From NCBI GenBank assembly GCA_029747585.1, contig JAPEVF010000117.1, forward strand, positions 40,108 to 104,107: DNA of 64,000 nucleotides. The letters are read 5' to 3'. Position 1 is the first letter of the stretch; every line of letters starts with the position of its first letter. The notes below the pieces were generated by a model. That model was given only the letters and a program-made list of their open reading frames with translations. It did not search any database and was not told the origin of the DNA. Shown piece by piece: positions 24,331 through 36,726 of the stretch. The translations under genes were made by a program, and so were the position numbers. Origin of the DNA: Pleurotus djamor (lineage: Eukaryota > Basidiomycota > Agaricomycetes > Agaricales > Pleurotaceae).

Positions 24331-24755
24331 TTTGGGCGCTAGGATACGCTTCTGTTAGGTGCCGCCACCTGGCGTGACCTGGGTGCCACGCAGTTTTCGA
24401 ATTTTTAGATTGCCTTGGTCGAGGAGTTACTTCTTCGCGACGAGAAACTCTGCTCTGCCATCCCTTCTGATGATGATATCGATTCTGCCTTCGTAGGCTG
24501 TCCCATTACAAGTCTCAAGAAGGTGCTTGAATTCCATTCCATTGGGTACATGTTCTACCCTAACGAAGGGCTTCAGTCCCCCATTGTGGCACTAAGCATT
24601 GGCTTTCGATGGCTTCCAAGTTCTCCGTTCTTTGTGGATTCTACGACACGTTACATCGTGCTTCCGCTTCTTGAGCAACATGAGGGTGGGCGTATATAAA
24701 TGGACTCATCTTAGCTGAGACGCAACGTTCCCACTGCCAATTTCTACCCATACGA
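24331..24755. other. MFS3 upstream region
   Basis: An open frame at 24415-24699 (95 codons, plus, opening with a non-ATG codon) has no motif I recognise and overlaps the presumed MFS3 promoter. I do not call it a gene. Confidence 0.35.
24693..24700 (+). promoter_or_regulatory. TATA box of MFS3
   Basis: TATATAAA ends about 55 bp before the MFS3 ATG and is followed by TGGACTC, similar to the MFS1 context. Confidence 0.55.
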
Positions 24756-26913
24756 ATGGATATCGAACGGGTTCCGGTGGCAGATGATCCTCGCACCTGG
24801 TCGACTACACGGAAGGTGAGTCTATCGCCTTATTCACTTCTGGAAAATGTACTTAACCGTTTCCCACCTAGAATGTCATATTCTTCATCATCTCATCAGC
24901 GGCGATGATAGCCAACCTCTGCGCTTACATTCAAAACCGTAAGTCTGAATCCCTCTATATATCTAACAGCCAGTGGCATCACTGACGCTCTGTGTGATGG
25001 TACCGTCGGTATAGCTGCAATTCAGCAGATGGAGGAACAGCTCTCTGCGACCAGTTTTCAAATTAGTCTTTCACTTTCATTGTATATCCTCTCGCAGGGG
25101 CTTGGACCTTTGATATGGAGTGCCATCAGTGAAGTCAGAGGAAGGAAGGTGAGTCATGACGCTCAGGTTGATCTCAACGGCATCGTCACCATTCTGCATC
25201 ATCCATCAGCTAGTATATCTCATTTCGGTCGGTCTGACCACGATCGCCTGCATTGTGATTGCCTTGGCCTCAAACATTGGATTAGTGATCGGGTTCCGCG
25301 TGCTCCAAGGTGCTGGGTAAGCACCTTACTAGTTGTTACACTGGATACATCCTTCGCACCATCAGACTGACAGGTCCCTCTAGATCGTCTTCCCTAGTAG
25401 CAAACGGTGCGGCTGTATTAGCGGACATCTACCCCCCTGCGATTCGGGGAACCAAGATGGGGATCTATTACACGGCTTCTCTTCTTGGTACATCACTCGG
25501 TCCTATCCTCGGAGGCGCTCTCACAGTCGGCTTTTCCTGGCGTGCTTGCTTTGTGCTCGTGGCTATCGTCTGCGGCACGAGCTGGTTCTCTTTCTTGACC
25601 TTCCAAGACACTTGGAGGAAAGAGCGTAGTTTGACCTATCAAAATGTCTTGCGGGAAAAAGTTCGGGAATTAGACTACCATGACTCCAATAGTCAAACAC
25701 CTAACTCAAAACTGAACCCAGGTGGTGATCAGACAGTAATGAAAAGCCACACATCGTCGGTTATTGATGTTGCCGTCATATCTGACCTAGAAAAGCGTCT
25801 GGCCGATGGTCGTGAGACTCCCAAGGCTGTAGGCTCAACCGAGCCACCCGATATCAAGCTCACCGTCAAGGATATCAACCCCCTTCGACCTATCTGCCTT
25901 GTACTTACCAGGATCAATAACTTGATCATCGTCCTAGTCGCAGGTGGGTGACCCTGATATGCTCCTTCGAAATACCTCTGAACCGTCAGAAAAGGTTCCC
26001 TCTTCGCATTCGGGTTTTTGATCTTGTACACTACGTCTCGCACCTTGGGCAGTAAATACCAATACGATGCCATGAGAATCGGCTTGGTTCTCTTGTCTTT
26101 TGGTATTGGTGAGTATTTCAGTTGTCGCTTTCTCTTTCCGTTCCCTCAATGTACCGACAGGCAGCCTTGCTGGAAGTCCCGTTGGCGGTCGTTACTCTGA
26201 CTATACGCTCAGAAAACTCAAGGAAGCTAACGGAGGTCAAAGGTTTCCTGAAGTGAGTTGAATATGACGTCCCATTCTCGGTACCAAACTCTTGATGCCT
26301 ACCCATCTTAGATGCGCCTGAGGAGTACCTTTTACAGCCTAGTTTTACTCCCGCCATCTATTCTGGGGTATGCTTGGGTCACTCAACGACATGTCCACAT
26401 CTCGGCGATGTGCTCCATGCTCTTCCTCAATGGGTTTTTTACTTTGTGAGTTCGCAAACTGACACACTATGTCAATTTCACCGTTTGTATTCATCCAACT
26501 TCCTTATTAGCACTATATATGCCTGTATATTGACCTACGTCATTGACGCTAACAATGGCCGTTCATCTACGGCGATAGCTTGTAACGGCGCATTTTGTGG
26601 GGTTTCTGCGTTTATAGTCACAGAAATCGCCGTCCCATTGCAGGTGAGATCCCTAAGTCTCCCCCATATATCTTCTAGCGAAGCTGAAACGCAACAACCC
26701 CCATAAGGACGCTGTTGGCGATGGTAAGCCGCCGTTTACTCTCCTGCTCGTTTCATATGCTTACGCAGGGTGGATTCAGGATGGATGTATACGATATGGT
26801 GCTTCGTTATGATTGTCACCGAGTGCTTGATTTTGTTGGTGATTTGGAAAGGCGCAAAATGGAGAGAAGTAGCTGAGGACCGGGAAGCACTCTCTCAGTC
26901 ACCTCCTCGGTGA
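24756..26913 (+). CDS. MFS transporter 3 (DHA1 family), intact
   Basis: Third copy. Exons 24756-24815, 24872-24938, 25015-25148, 25210-25316, 25384-25943, 25995-26108, 26161-26252, 26312-26445, 26511-26643, 26708-26723 and 26780-26913 give 516 residues. The N-terminus is shorter by five codons than MFS1. Core motifs are LADIYPPAIRGTKMGIYYTA and LGTSLGPILGG; the loop motif is FQDTWRKERSLTYQN with one residue missing. All splice sites are GT-AG. The last intron uses an acceptor seven codons' length later than a nearby AG; the chosen one keeps the family reading DGWMYTIWC. Intact by inspection. Confidence 0.88.
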
Positions 26914-27062
26914 TGCACAGAAGTCCTTATATAAATGTGAGCTCACATGTAGAAGGCACTAAGCTTAGCCATGGAGCCGCAGAAATGTATAGGTGTCATG
27001 AAACATCCTATGGGGGCTGAGCACATCCGATTCACTTGGGCAGTTCAAAATTACACGGCCGT

Positions 27063-27640
27063 CGGTGATAGTGCACTACCTTTCGAAACTCACAATACCG
27101 CCTAACCGGCCTTCGGCTTGGGACGCAGAGGTGAAGATGCTGGACCACCTGACGAGAGGGAAGATGGCCCTTCTTCAAGTGAACAAGGTGAGTGCGGAGA
27201 CTCTGGCTAAACTTGATGAAGCGGTTCTTCCGTTCATTTCAACCGCATTCTTGATACGGCTCTCCATACTCAGTTCCTTCACATCAACGTACCTTTCTAA
27301 AATTGATCGCTGTGATGGCCCTGCGCAGCTCATCTAGTCCCGAAATCGCGGGGTTGGAAAGTTATGCGCTGGAACTACGGTCCACGGAATAGCTGAAGAG
27401 CTTTTCTGACCCCTTGGATAGGAGCAAGATGAGAAGTACTCTAGAAGACTCGGTACGTCACTACGATAAACTCTATTGCACTGTCTTCTTTGATGATGCT
27501 CATTCGTGACTCTATAGGCCTATAGACTGTCGTCCTGCAAGAAAGTCTTTGTATTTCGAACAAGAAACTCTATTTCATTTCTGTTGTTCTATTGAAACTT
27601 TCATCTTTTTCTCTGGTGAAGCCTTTAACCGAATTGATTT
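27063..27640 (+). pseudogene. Duplicated 3' fragment of the SSR3/SNF12-type gene
   Basis: The plus strand reads VIVHYLSKLTIPP, RPSAWDAEVKMLDHL and GKMALLQVNK, closely matching the C-terminal part of the SSR3-type gene at 12698-13331. The match continues through introns: the GTTCTTCCG donor, the GTACGTCACTAC donor and the last intron acceptor are all recognisable. It then enters 3' UTR sequence (TGTTxTTCTATTGAxACTTT). The SWIB domain and everything upstream is absent, and frames are broken, so it cannot make the subunit. Its position 5' of MFS4 in the same orientation copies the SSR3-MFS1 arrangement. Confidence 0.88.
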
Positions 27641-27952
27641 GGTATGTAGCTGATCAGGAAAAATGACTATTACTCCAACGGCGGGTTTCAGTCCGGTTGG
27701 ACGTGGATTCTTGGACGTCCTCGTGCTTCCTGCGTATAGTGTTTGTTGTTCGAAGGATGTCCGAGTCTATGAACCTTGCACCACCCTCTCCGTCATCTAG
27801 AAGCTCTCCTTGCCATCTGCGAAGCCCTGGCGCTGGAGCCATTATGGACCGATACGTATCATGCGCACGATGAAGAAACCCCCAAAGCCGGATGAATATA
27901 AAATGGCCGAGAGGCAGCGCTCTCACTGAGGTACTACTACAGTACTTGTACT
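27641..27952. other. MFS4 upstream region
   Basis: About 310 bp carrying the shared block GGGTTTCAGTCCGGTTG near 27683, also seen upstream of MFS1 and MFS2. The minus-strand frame at 27654-27926 has no motif and is treated as a shadow. Confidence 0.45.
27897..27903 (+). promoter_or_regulatory. TATA box of MFS4
   Basis: TATAAAA starts 56 bp before the MFS4 ATG and is followed by TGGCC, resembling the TATA context of the paralogues. Confidence 0.55.
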
Positions 27953-30155
27953 ATGCAGGCCCCGCGAACGGATATCGAGCACGTCGCTGTCGAAGATGAT
28001 CCTCGTACCTGGTCGGATACAAGGAAAGTGAGTTGCGACTTCTTTGATTCCTGACAAGGGATCGACCGTTTCCTGATCACTTTAGAACGTTATACTCTTG
28101 ATCATCTCGTCGGCAGCTGTTGTAGCTGGCTTTGGCACATACATCCAAAACCGTAGGCTGAAATTCAAATCCCTTCGCGGGCATGTCTAGCATCTCTAAC
28201 ATTTATCGTGGTGCCGCCGACGGTATAGCCGCCATCCAGCAGATGGAGGAGCAACTCCCTGCAACCAGCTCTCAAATCAGTCTTTCTTTATCGTTGTTTA
28301 TTCTCTCACAAGGCCTTGTACCTTTAATATGGAGCGCCATCAGTGAAATAAAAGGAAGGAAGGTACGGTGACCATTGAGTCTCTCTGAATTGCATCGTGT
28401 ATATCCTTCTAATTCATCTCTAGCTAGTGTATCTCATTTCAGTCGGATTAGCCACTGTCGGGTTCGTCGGTGCGGCCTTGGCATCGAACATAGGACTGGT
28501 GATTGGTTTCCGGGTTTTACAAGGTGCTGGGTAAGCAGCTTCAAGCTTCAAGTGTCAGTCACCACTCGTTCTCACCGTTGAATTAAAAATTTCCACTAGA
28601 TCGGCCTCCGCAATAACAATGGGTGCCGCTACGTTGGCAGACATCTACCCCTCTGCAATTCGGGGAACTAAGATGGGGATCTATTACATGGCTCCCCTTC
28701 TTGGACCATCTCTTGGACCTATCCTTGGAGGCGCTCTGACAGCTGGTTTCTCCTGGCGTGCTTGCTTCTGGTTCACGGCCATCTTCTGCGGTGCGAGCTT
28801 TCTTTCTTTCTTGGTCTTTTTTAGGGATACTTGGAGGAAAGAACGTAGTCTCACTTTTCAAATCGTCTTACAAGCTAAACTGCGCGAGTTCGGTGACCAT
28901 GAATCCAACGGTGAAATGCCTGTCGGCAATAATTTGAACCTTGGACCAGGCGGTGGCGAGGCCTCAGCAAACAGTCACACATCGTCGGGCACTGAGATCG
29001 CCATCGCATCTGACCTGGAGAAGGACCTCGCCGATGGAGGTGGAAGTGGAACACACAAGGCCGCTCGCCCAGCTGACCTGCTCGATATCAAGCTCACCTT
29101 CAAGGATGTCAACCTCCTTCGGCCGATCTGTCTTGTCCTTACTCGAATAAACAACTTGATCATCTTCCTTGTCGCGGGTGGGTGAATCTGATATTCACGT
29201 CCCTTCGCACTAACTTTCAACTGTCAACCAAGGTTCTTTCCTCGCATTCGTACTTTTGATCCCGTACACCACGTCTCGCACCTTGGGTAGCCAATACCGA
29301 TACGATGCTTCGAAAATCGGCTTGGTTCTCTTGTCTTCTGGCATTGGTGTGATGATTTCGACTGTCGTTTACCCTCTCCATTCGCTCAATGTACAGCCAG
29401 GCAGCCTATCTGGAAGTCTCGTTGGTGGTCGTTACTCGGACCATACACTCAGAAAACTCAAGGAAGCTAACGGAGGTCNAAAGTTCTCCTGAAGTGAGCT
29501 GAGTAGAACATCCGATTTTCGGTACCCAGCGCCTGATACCCACCCAACTTAGATGCGGCTGAGGAGCACATATTACAGTCTAGTTTTACTCCCGCCATCT
29601 ATCCTGGGGTATGCTTGGGTCACTCAACGACATGCACACATCTCGGCGATGTGTGTCATGCTCTTTCTCAACGGATTTCTTGCCTAGTGAGTTGACAAAC
29701 CGACACACTCTGTTGATCTCACCCTTCGTATCCTTCCAACTTCTCCAACAGCTCTGTATATGCGAGTACGTTAGCCTACATTGTCGATGCCAACAATGGG
29801 CGTTCATCCATCGCCGCGGCTTGTAACAGCGCATTTCGTGGCACTTGTGCGTTCATAGTCACGGAAATCGCAGTCCCACTACAAGTGAGACTTTCCCCTT
29901 CATTTCTTCGGTGATGCTGAAGCAAATCCACCGCCATTCAGGATACTGTTGGTGACGGTGAGTCCCATTAACTGTCTTAATCATTCTGCCAGCTGACGCA
30001 GGACGGTTTCAGGGTGGTTGTATACGTTATGGTGCTTTGTGATGATCATCACCGAGTGCTTGATTTTACTGGTGATTTGGAAGGGTGCGAAATGGCGAGA
30101 AGCAGCTGAGGATCGTGAAGCGGTCTCTCAGTCCGGACCGGGAGGTGACCAGTGA
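27953..30155 (+). CDS. MFS transporter 4 (DHA1 family), intact apart from one spurious N
   Basis: Fourth copy. Exons 27953-28027, 28086-28152, 28229-28362, 28424-28530, 28600-29177, 29233-29346, 29401-29493, 29553-29686, 29752-29884, 29942-29957 and 30013-30155. Ignoring the N at 29479 gives 530 residues with the same eleven-exon plan as MFS1, including a 578-bp exon 5. With the N counted, exon 7 is 93 bp instead of 92 and the frame breaks at the conserved SSPE end. Motifs are LADIYPSAIRGTKMGIYYMA, LGPSLGPILGG and FRDTWRKERSLTFQ. Upstream stands the SSR3 fragment, so this copy probably arose with the SSR3-MFS1 segment. Confidence 0.88.
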
Positions 30156-30588
30156 TACCTGGACGTATACGTATTTCGTGTTTAACACAACCTAGAATAT
30201 GGAGGCAGGCACTTCTACTTGGGAAGGACGGATAACTTGATGTCTCAAGTCGTCTAACTGCGTGATACAGGAGGATAAATCCTCTGTGACGATCAGATCC
30301 AAGCAGTCATTCAAGCTTTCGAGGCCGCACACAACCTTGATGTAGTGTTACATAGGTTGGATTTGAAGGGCTTACACTCTCTGATGACAGAATCGACTGA
30401 TGCCTGCGCGCCTAGCTCGAGGCCAATGTATTATGTTGGATGTCAAGGCATCAATGATTGGGCATAGATCGGTGGGGCGACTGGATGCCATCGGCACCGT
30501 TGGTTTCGTTGTTCATTCGGTTCACAAGACAGGAAGCCTGTTGGGTCCGACGAAGTGACTGGTATAATGAGGACGAACAACCTTTCCT
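30156..30588. other. Convergent intergenic region
   Basis: Between the MFS4 and ARPC5 stop codons. Nothing coding was recognised. Confidence 0.5.
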
Positions 30589-31225
30589 TCATACTGTGCG
30601 GCGATCAGTCATGGTCCGAACTATACACCCCACGCCCGCGATTTCAGTGAGCTGCGTGATATATATGAGTAAAGACTACGCACTCGCAAGGGGACGAAGG
30701 GAACACACCTTTTCATGCCATACCAAAAGGACGCTGCCACTGATGTCTCCCCAACCTGGCATGGCCATACCTTTATAAAGGTACTTCATAAGAGCGTCCT
30801 GGGAGTCTTGCGACAGGGCTTTGATGACGGGGGTCACTTCTGTTGATTTTGTGCTGTTCAGGATAGTAAGAATCGTCTGAAGCGTCACGACCTAAAAGAG
30901 TAATCAATGAGTTGGAGATGGCCAGAACCATTCTCCTTGACGCGTACCTTTGCGTCCTCTACGTTCGGCCCATACGGCGCGTTATCTAGCGCAATACCTA
31001 GCGCACCAGCTGTATCGTTCCTGTCATGGAATCTCGAACAAAAGCTATTGGGACTTTGGTATTTGGAACATACTTGGCCAGTGCGCTTCGGACTGCGGAT
31101 TGTCGTTGCTTTGCTTCTTCTAGGGCTTGCGAAGCATCCTGCGGATATGGCTCGTATAATTCTGATTCTTGAAGGACGTCTTCATCGTAGGCATCGATGT
31201 CAATCTTGCGAAATGCAGTGTCCAT
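30589..31225 (-). CDS. ARC15: Arp2/3 complex subunit 5 (ARPC5, p16)
   Basis: A subunit of the seven-protein Arp2/3 complex that nucleates branched actin. Four exons (31225-31074, 31020-30948, 30891-30709, 30651-30589) encode 156 residues, the normal length. The N-terminus is MDTAFRKIDIDAYDEDVL, followed by ELYEPYPQDASQALEEAKQR. The middle is ALDNAPYGPNVEDAK, then VVTLQTILTILNSTKSTEV and MKYLYKGMAMPGWGDISGSV, and the protein ends GCIVRTMTDRRTV. All introns are 53-57 bp with consensus sites. The gene is divergent from the F-box gene with 199 bp between starts. Confidence 0.95.
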
Positions 31226-31424
31226 CGAGTTGGTGGTGGTGGTGGTCGCGGTGTGGCTAAGATAAGATAAGATGGTAGCTTAAGCACCGGCAATCGCCGA
31301 CTGACGTCTTTTTCGGGTTGCTGGTGACAACTCTCTTAACCTCGAACCACCACCATCGCAGACCTCCTCGTCATCGAGCTGTCTGTGCACCCCGACGTAA
31401 CTTCTACGCCCTCCCCCACAGTTT

Positions 31425-34173
31425 ATGCTCTATAGACGACACGAGTTATCCCAGAAAGATTCGACTCCAGACCTCTATTTACCAGTTCACCAATTTTCCG
31501 ATCACCAACATGGATCACAAAGCAGCGACCAACATTCAGGCTTCAGGTTTCCTCTGGACCTGCCTGGAGAATCCCTCCTGCATATCACCTCTTATCTTGA
31601 ACCACCTGCACTCTTATCTCTCGCCCGGGTCTGCAAACTTTTGTCTGACTACGTAAAGTTGGATACTACTTGGCACCGGGCCTTTGCGACTCAATTTCTC
31701 GGAATTTCGCCGGAAAGTGATATTCAACTACTTTCTTGGAAGCGTCTACTCTTGAGGAAGTCGCCCCAGCAATCATGGCGAGAAACGTTCACCGCACGTT
31801 ACAAGCTCCTTCGGTGAGTCAATCTCTGGATGTATCTCGAACCCGTATTGATACTTCAGTACAGGCGATGGGGATTATCTGGCAACTCTACGATGACGCA
31901 TACCCCACTCAACGTTTTTACACCTGGCTCGCGTCTGCAACTCGCTTCGAGCCATTTGGCCAATCCCGCAACGCACTGGACGCCTCTGCCCATCCCAAAT
32001 ATAGTCACGTTCACGGTTTCTCCGGCCACTATAACCCGTTCCTACCCCCTCACCAGTCGAGCAACCAACGTTCACATAGCCGATGAACTCGTCGGAGTCG
32101 AACATGTTTCTTCCATCCACGCCCACAATGGTGTTGGAATGGCCCTCTTTGGTTACCCAAATGGAAAGGTTGGCTTCGTCAACATGCAAAAGTCCATGGA
32201 CCATGCCAATTCAACCCGTCAAATTGTCCCCTTCACTTGTTCCACGAACGATAGCCACAATGCTCCCGTTTTTTCGGTCGCCTGGGAAACTGGTGTTGGG
32301 AAGAAAGATGAAGTTAAATATGCCGTCAGCGTCGGCCTCGATGGATTGCTGAAGGTTTGGGAAACCAACAGAAACACTCTAGCCCTCTTGTGGACTTCAC
32401 CCCCGGTCGTCGATGCCCCGTATTCATTGGTTAGTCCTGCATTGATGGACCATGGCATTGTTGCCTGTGCGCTATCCACTGGCAGTCTCGTTGTATGGAC
32501 CAAATTGAAAGCGGTTCTCCCCCGGTTTCTTCGGCCTGTCGTCTCCTTCGAGGCTCCTCAGCGCATTGACATTCCATGTCCGAAGATGGCGCCCAACTCA
32601 AATGCGGCCACGATTTCTAAAATAACGGTGGACCCTACGTCATCTAACCAAACAGTGCACCTGTTGGTTGCCTATCATGCGCAGTCATGCTTCCATCGTG
32701 TCTCCATCGATCAAGTCACCCGAGATGTCGTCATCACCGCCTTTGGCGATGATCCCGGACTAGGTCTTATATCCTGTGTGGAGCCCCTCTTCGTTGATGT
32801 GAATGATGTCGATTCAGCGCGTAGCTTCGTAGCAGTCGGCGACACCCTGGGTTGCATCAATATCTACGATTGGTCTTCCCGCTCCGTGGTCGAGGCTGAT
32901 TACCTTCCTGCCATTACCTCCCCCATCCGCCCCGTGCGCAAAATCGAAGCACACGCAGACGGTGGTAGTGTTACTGCGATTTCTTGGAATGAGACGGTCC
33001 TTGTGTCCGGCTCAGACACTGGGGAAGTGAAGGTCTGGGATGGCGTCAACTTAGAATTCGTCCGAGAATTCGGTCCACGTTCGCGCGGACGATCTGAGCG
33101 ATCCTCCGAAGACATAGTAGGCCAGATATCGTTGGTCGGGGACTCACAGGCTGTCATTTTCAACGTTGGTAGCCGCATCGTTGGGTGGTGGGCTGGACCA
33201 GCGAAGAGGAACATCCGTGGCGGTGTTAGATCCCGTCATATCGCCGGTAGTTCTAAGAAAAAGACTGGTCGCGCCAGTAAGGTGCATGGTGAGTACTCCG
33301 AACCTTTGAGAATAATATCGACAGAATTTGATACATCCGCCAGATACACACGATTTACATAGTGCCATCAGCGAGTCTCGAGATCTCATCCGGGATTCTT
33401 CGACCTTACCTGAAGGCGTTTTTGAACGCAAGCAAAATGAGCTTTCTCAGAGACTTGGATTGGAAAGTCTCGGGCTCAGTGAAGTCGAGGCCGTGGAATA
33501 CGTCTTGATGCTGAGTAGGGAGGAACATGAAACAGCTCAAACGGGGATTGAAGAAGGCGTTTTCGACGCCGACTTCGACCTTGATGGATCGGGACCCGTC
33601 CCATCCTCCTCCAATCAGCGATCCTTATCGCCATCCCCGCCACCATCTGAGACGACCATTTCCTCCGGAGCGTCTTCCAGGGCATCATCTCGTCGCTCCA
33701 GCTTCCACTCGTCTCCACAAGCCAGCAGATCGTTCACGAGGGCATCTCCGTCGAGTGTCAATACGAAGTTACAATTGTCTGCTCGACAACCAGAGGAACC
33801 CAAAGAAGCTGCACCAACGCATTTTGGTCGACCCATCGACCGTCCTGCGAAATCGAAGGCTAAGGGTGTCGATCATTCGGAGAAGCATTTCCCGAATATG
33901 CCTAAGAGTACGAGTCCGACTAGCCCTAGCTTGTCGAAACGTTCTATCTCTGCGAGCTCTGTTTCGCCTCCATCTGCGTGGTGCACTCCGCTGGCTATGA
34001 CGAAGTCCAGCTCAAGTTCTCATGCGAAGACTAGCCCATCGAAGGGAGATCAAGGCAAGCAGAAAGCTACGGCCAAGAATTCAAACATGGACGATATGGA
34101 TGATGATTTGAGGTTCGCGATTGAGTTGAGCATGGCTGAGGCGGTTAGTCGTGGTGATGTCCTCAGGGACTGA
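31425..34173 (+). CDS. F-box protein with WD40 repeats and C-terminal UIM (Ufo1/Pof10-like)
   Basis: Probable substrate receptor of an SCF ubiquitin ligase. Exons 31425-31813, 31865-33288 and 33344-34173 give 880 residues. The F-box is at about residues 45-90 (LPGESLLHITSYLEPPALLS, then LARVCKLLSDYV). The large second exon encodes a WD40-type propeller with blades such as YAVSVGLDGLLKVWE and VLVSGSDTGEVKVWDG. The third exon is Ser-rich, and near the C-terminus DDDLRFAIELSMAEAVSRG matches a ubiquitin-interacting motif. F-box, WD40 and UIM together are the arrangement of yeast Ufo1, whose UIMs promote its own turnover. An in-frame ATG at 31425 was taken as the start; it could be further upstream. 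Confidence 0.82.
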
Positions 34174-34393
34174 AAAAGTGCAGAATCACTTTTTTCTCCG
34201 TTATGGCTATGTTCTCATATACTGTTGGGCCTAAGACCCTACTTTCGCATGTCCTGTTCTTGCCATATATGAGTATGGNCCATGTTTGTTTTCATCACAN
34301 CCTTGAGCGCTGATGCGCTGATGCGCTATNCCAGACGCTCTGTTAATCATCATCGAACCTTCGTCCACTGTTTCACCGTCACACCCACCTAGG

Positions 34394-36726
34394 ATGAGTG
34401 CGTCGTGTTNGACATGCTCAGAGATAGTTCGGCGAGCCAAAGTCGCCNGCATCTCCATGCTATCANACTCNACGTTGGACCANCTCTTNCACNGCNGANT
34501 GNACNACCTGTTCTGCAGTTTCANGCGATCGGCAACAACTNTGCTCGTTTTGTTCACATCTCANACTTCGACATGTCTCTCTTTGCTATGGGAANCAGCT
34601 ACNAATNCAATTCNATGCAGNGGAAGTNNGAAAGAACCAAGAAACCTGTTCATTNTGTCGAGTCATTCTCAATGCGGNTGTNACACAANGNGGACCCCAG
34701 GTTCCGACCTGNATTNCCCTCAAATTANAGNCTCGNTGTGAAACGACAGACACNCAAGGGCAAACNGTNCAGTANCAGCCGACACACATTGACTCATCCA
34801 TTCGGTTGTCTTTGTTCGACTACGAAACGGTCGAAACCTCCCATCTNAACCCTGGGAGTTCTTNCAACATCGATCGCGCNCGCCTTCAGCCCATCGTCAA
34901 GAATTGGTCTANCATCAAAGGCCAANTAACGCATTGCTTAACGCGTCATATCGAGTGTGGCATTCAATCTCAACANCTTCCCCTCAATTTCCGCGTTGTN
35001 GACGTAATTGAACGACGGGTCGTTGCCCTCCCTCCCAAAAGCACGTTTGTGGCACTNAGCTACGTCTGGGGCCCCAACNNNAGGCANGCTCTGCATGTAA
35101 CAACANCTTCCTCTATCAATGCCTATGAGGCCTATGGAGGACTCACTCTTGAATACATGCCGAAAACCATTGAAGATTCTATGACCGTATGCCAGAATTT
35201 GGGGGAGAGATATNTTTGGACAGACAGGCTCTGCATCATNCAGGATGACCCCGCGGACAAGGCCGAGCAAATTAAGGCCATGTCCGCCATCTATTCATCT
35301 GCTNTTCTTGTCATAATNGCGCTGGATGGGGACCACATGGACTCTGGATTGGCTGGAGTCGGTCGCTCTCGAGCGAATCTAGATGAACATATTGAAGGTC
35401 TCCTCGTTTCACCAAGCCCTAAGAACTATCTCAGTGCGGCCTGGGAGTCGCCATGGTATACTAGGGGATGGACTTATCAAGAAGCTGTTCTCTCCAGACG
35501 CAAGCTCTACTTTGATACCGGTCAAATTTTCTACGAATGTGTGGAAAGGGTATGGCACGAACATGAACTCAGTTTTGGCGCGGATGANTTCAGCAAGAAA
35601 CCTCTCCAAGTAAGNGAAGATGGAGAGGCTGCCGTACTTGGGTCATCGAATTTAACACCGAGGTTCACGATGGGTCTCTACGGAGGACGTAGTACCCGTT
35701 TCGGAGAATACGCGCGACATCTCACCGCCTATCGACGTCGATCTCTGACNCATCAATNNGATGTNTACGATGCGTTCGCTGGGATCCTTCAATCACTTTA
35801 CGGGGAAGATGAGNTGCTATATGGGATACCCCTCGGTAGCTTGGACCATGGACTCCTTTGGAAATACTCAGGTCANAACCCAGNCAATCCCCCACCNGTC
35901 CATGAGTCCCACCCCATCACCCCAACTTGGTCGTGGAGCTCCCTTGTTGGGAATGTTGCCATAAGGGAGGAAGCGTTCCAGGGCACNTTAGTGTCGTGGA
36001 ATGTCATCGTTTTCGATTCGGTGTCTAGGTCAAACATACCCAAACCAATATTGCCATCCGAAGAACCTCCATCATGGACNAAGATGGAACATAGGCAGTG
36101 TAATAAAATAACGACGCCCCGGGTCCCTTACCTGCTAGCTTGGTCCGAGGGATGCCTGGAAGCATGTCTCCCTCNTGGACTACCAGTCCTTGACAAGCAG
36201 TCCTTTGCCAGATCCGACGAAGAAATGATAAGTCGCTGGCCTACATATCGCGCTCTTTGGAACGATGCTTTTAACGCAGGGCGACCATCGANAGCACCCG
36301 ACCTAAAGCTGGGGACATTATGCGGTCGTGCCCAAATTGCATCGTTCAGGCTCAGGAATCTTACTCANGGCAATGAGTTTGTCAAATTGATTGGAATCAT
36401 GGATGCGAAAGGCGATCAAGTTGGCGTTGTCCATCGTTTTGAACCTTGGTTTCAGAGTGAGAATGCTCAACGAATAAGTGGACAAGAAGACAAGACTTTC
36501 GAGTTCATTGCACTTTCTGTCGCACTCCACTGGGATAGTGACTTAGCCCCCCCCGAAAGCACCCTATGTCGATGTTGAAGGAAATTTGCTGGACAGCTAT
36601 CTCGCGCTGTCTGTGTTGCTGGTCGGCCGGCAGGATCAGTACCTATATCGAATCAGCTTGGGTATAATCCACCTCCGTGACTGGGTCCTTGCGATGCCTC
36701 GATTTGAGGATATCTTTCTGATTTAG
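34394..36726 (+). CDS. HET-domain protein 1, N-rich sequence with probable frame errors
   Basis: HET domains mediate allorecognition and cell death in fungi, though most basidiomycete members are uncharacterised. The secure part is 34740-36578, with FVAxSYVWG, the RLCIxQDDPADKAEQIKAM block, AIYSSA and WYTRGWTYQEAVLS, the three classic HET boxes. The start is uncertain: ATG 34394 (MSASC, then TCSEIVRRAK) is in another frame and the join lies in an N-rich region. After 36546 a run of eight C closes the frame at 36578. With seven C the frame would run on through YVDVEGNLLDSYLALSVLL to a TAG at 36726, which looks like true coding sequence. Thirty-two N fall in 34806-36578, mostly at third codon positions. 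A second HET gene follows. Confidence 0.75.

Noticed and set aside
24415..24699. Open frame of 95 codons before MFS3
   Set aside because: No ATG start, no motif, and it overlaps the promoter and TATA region of MFS3.
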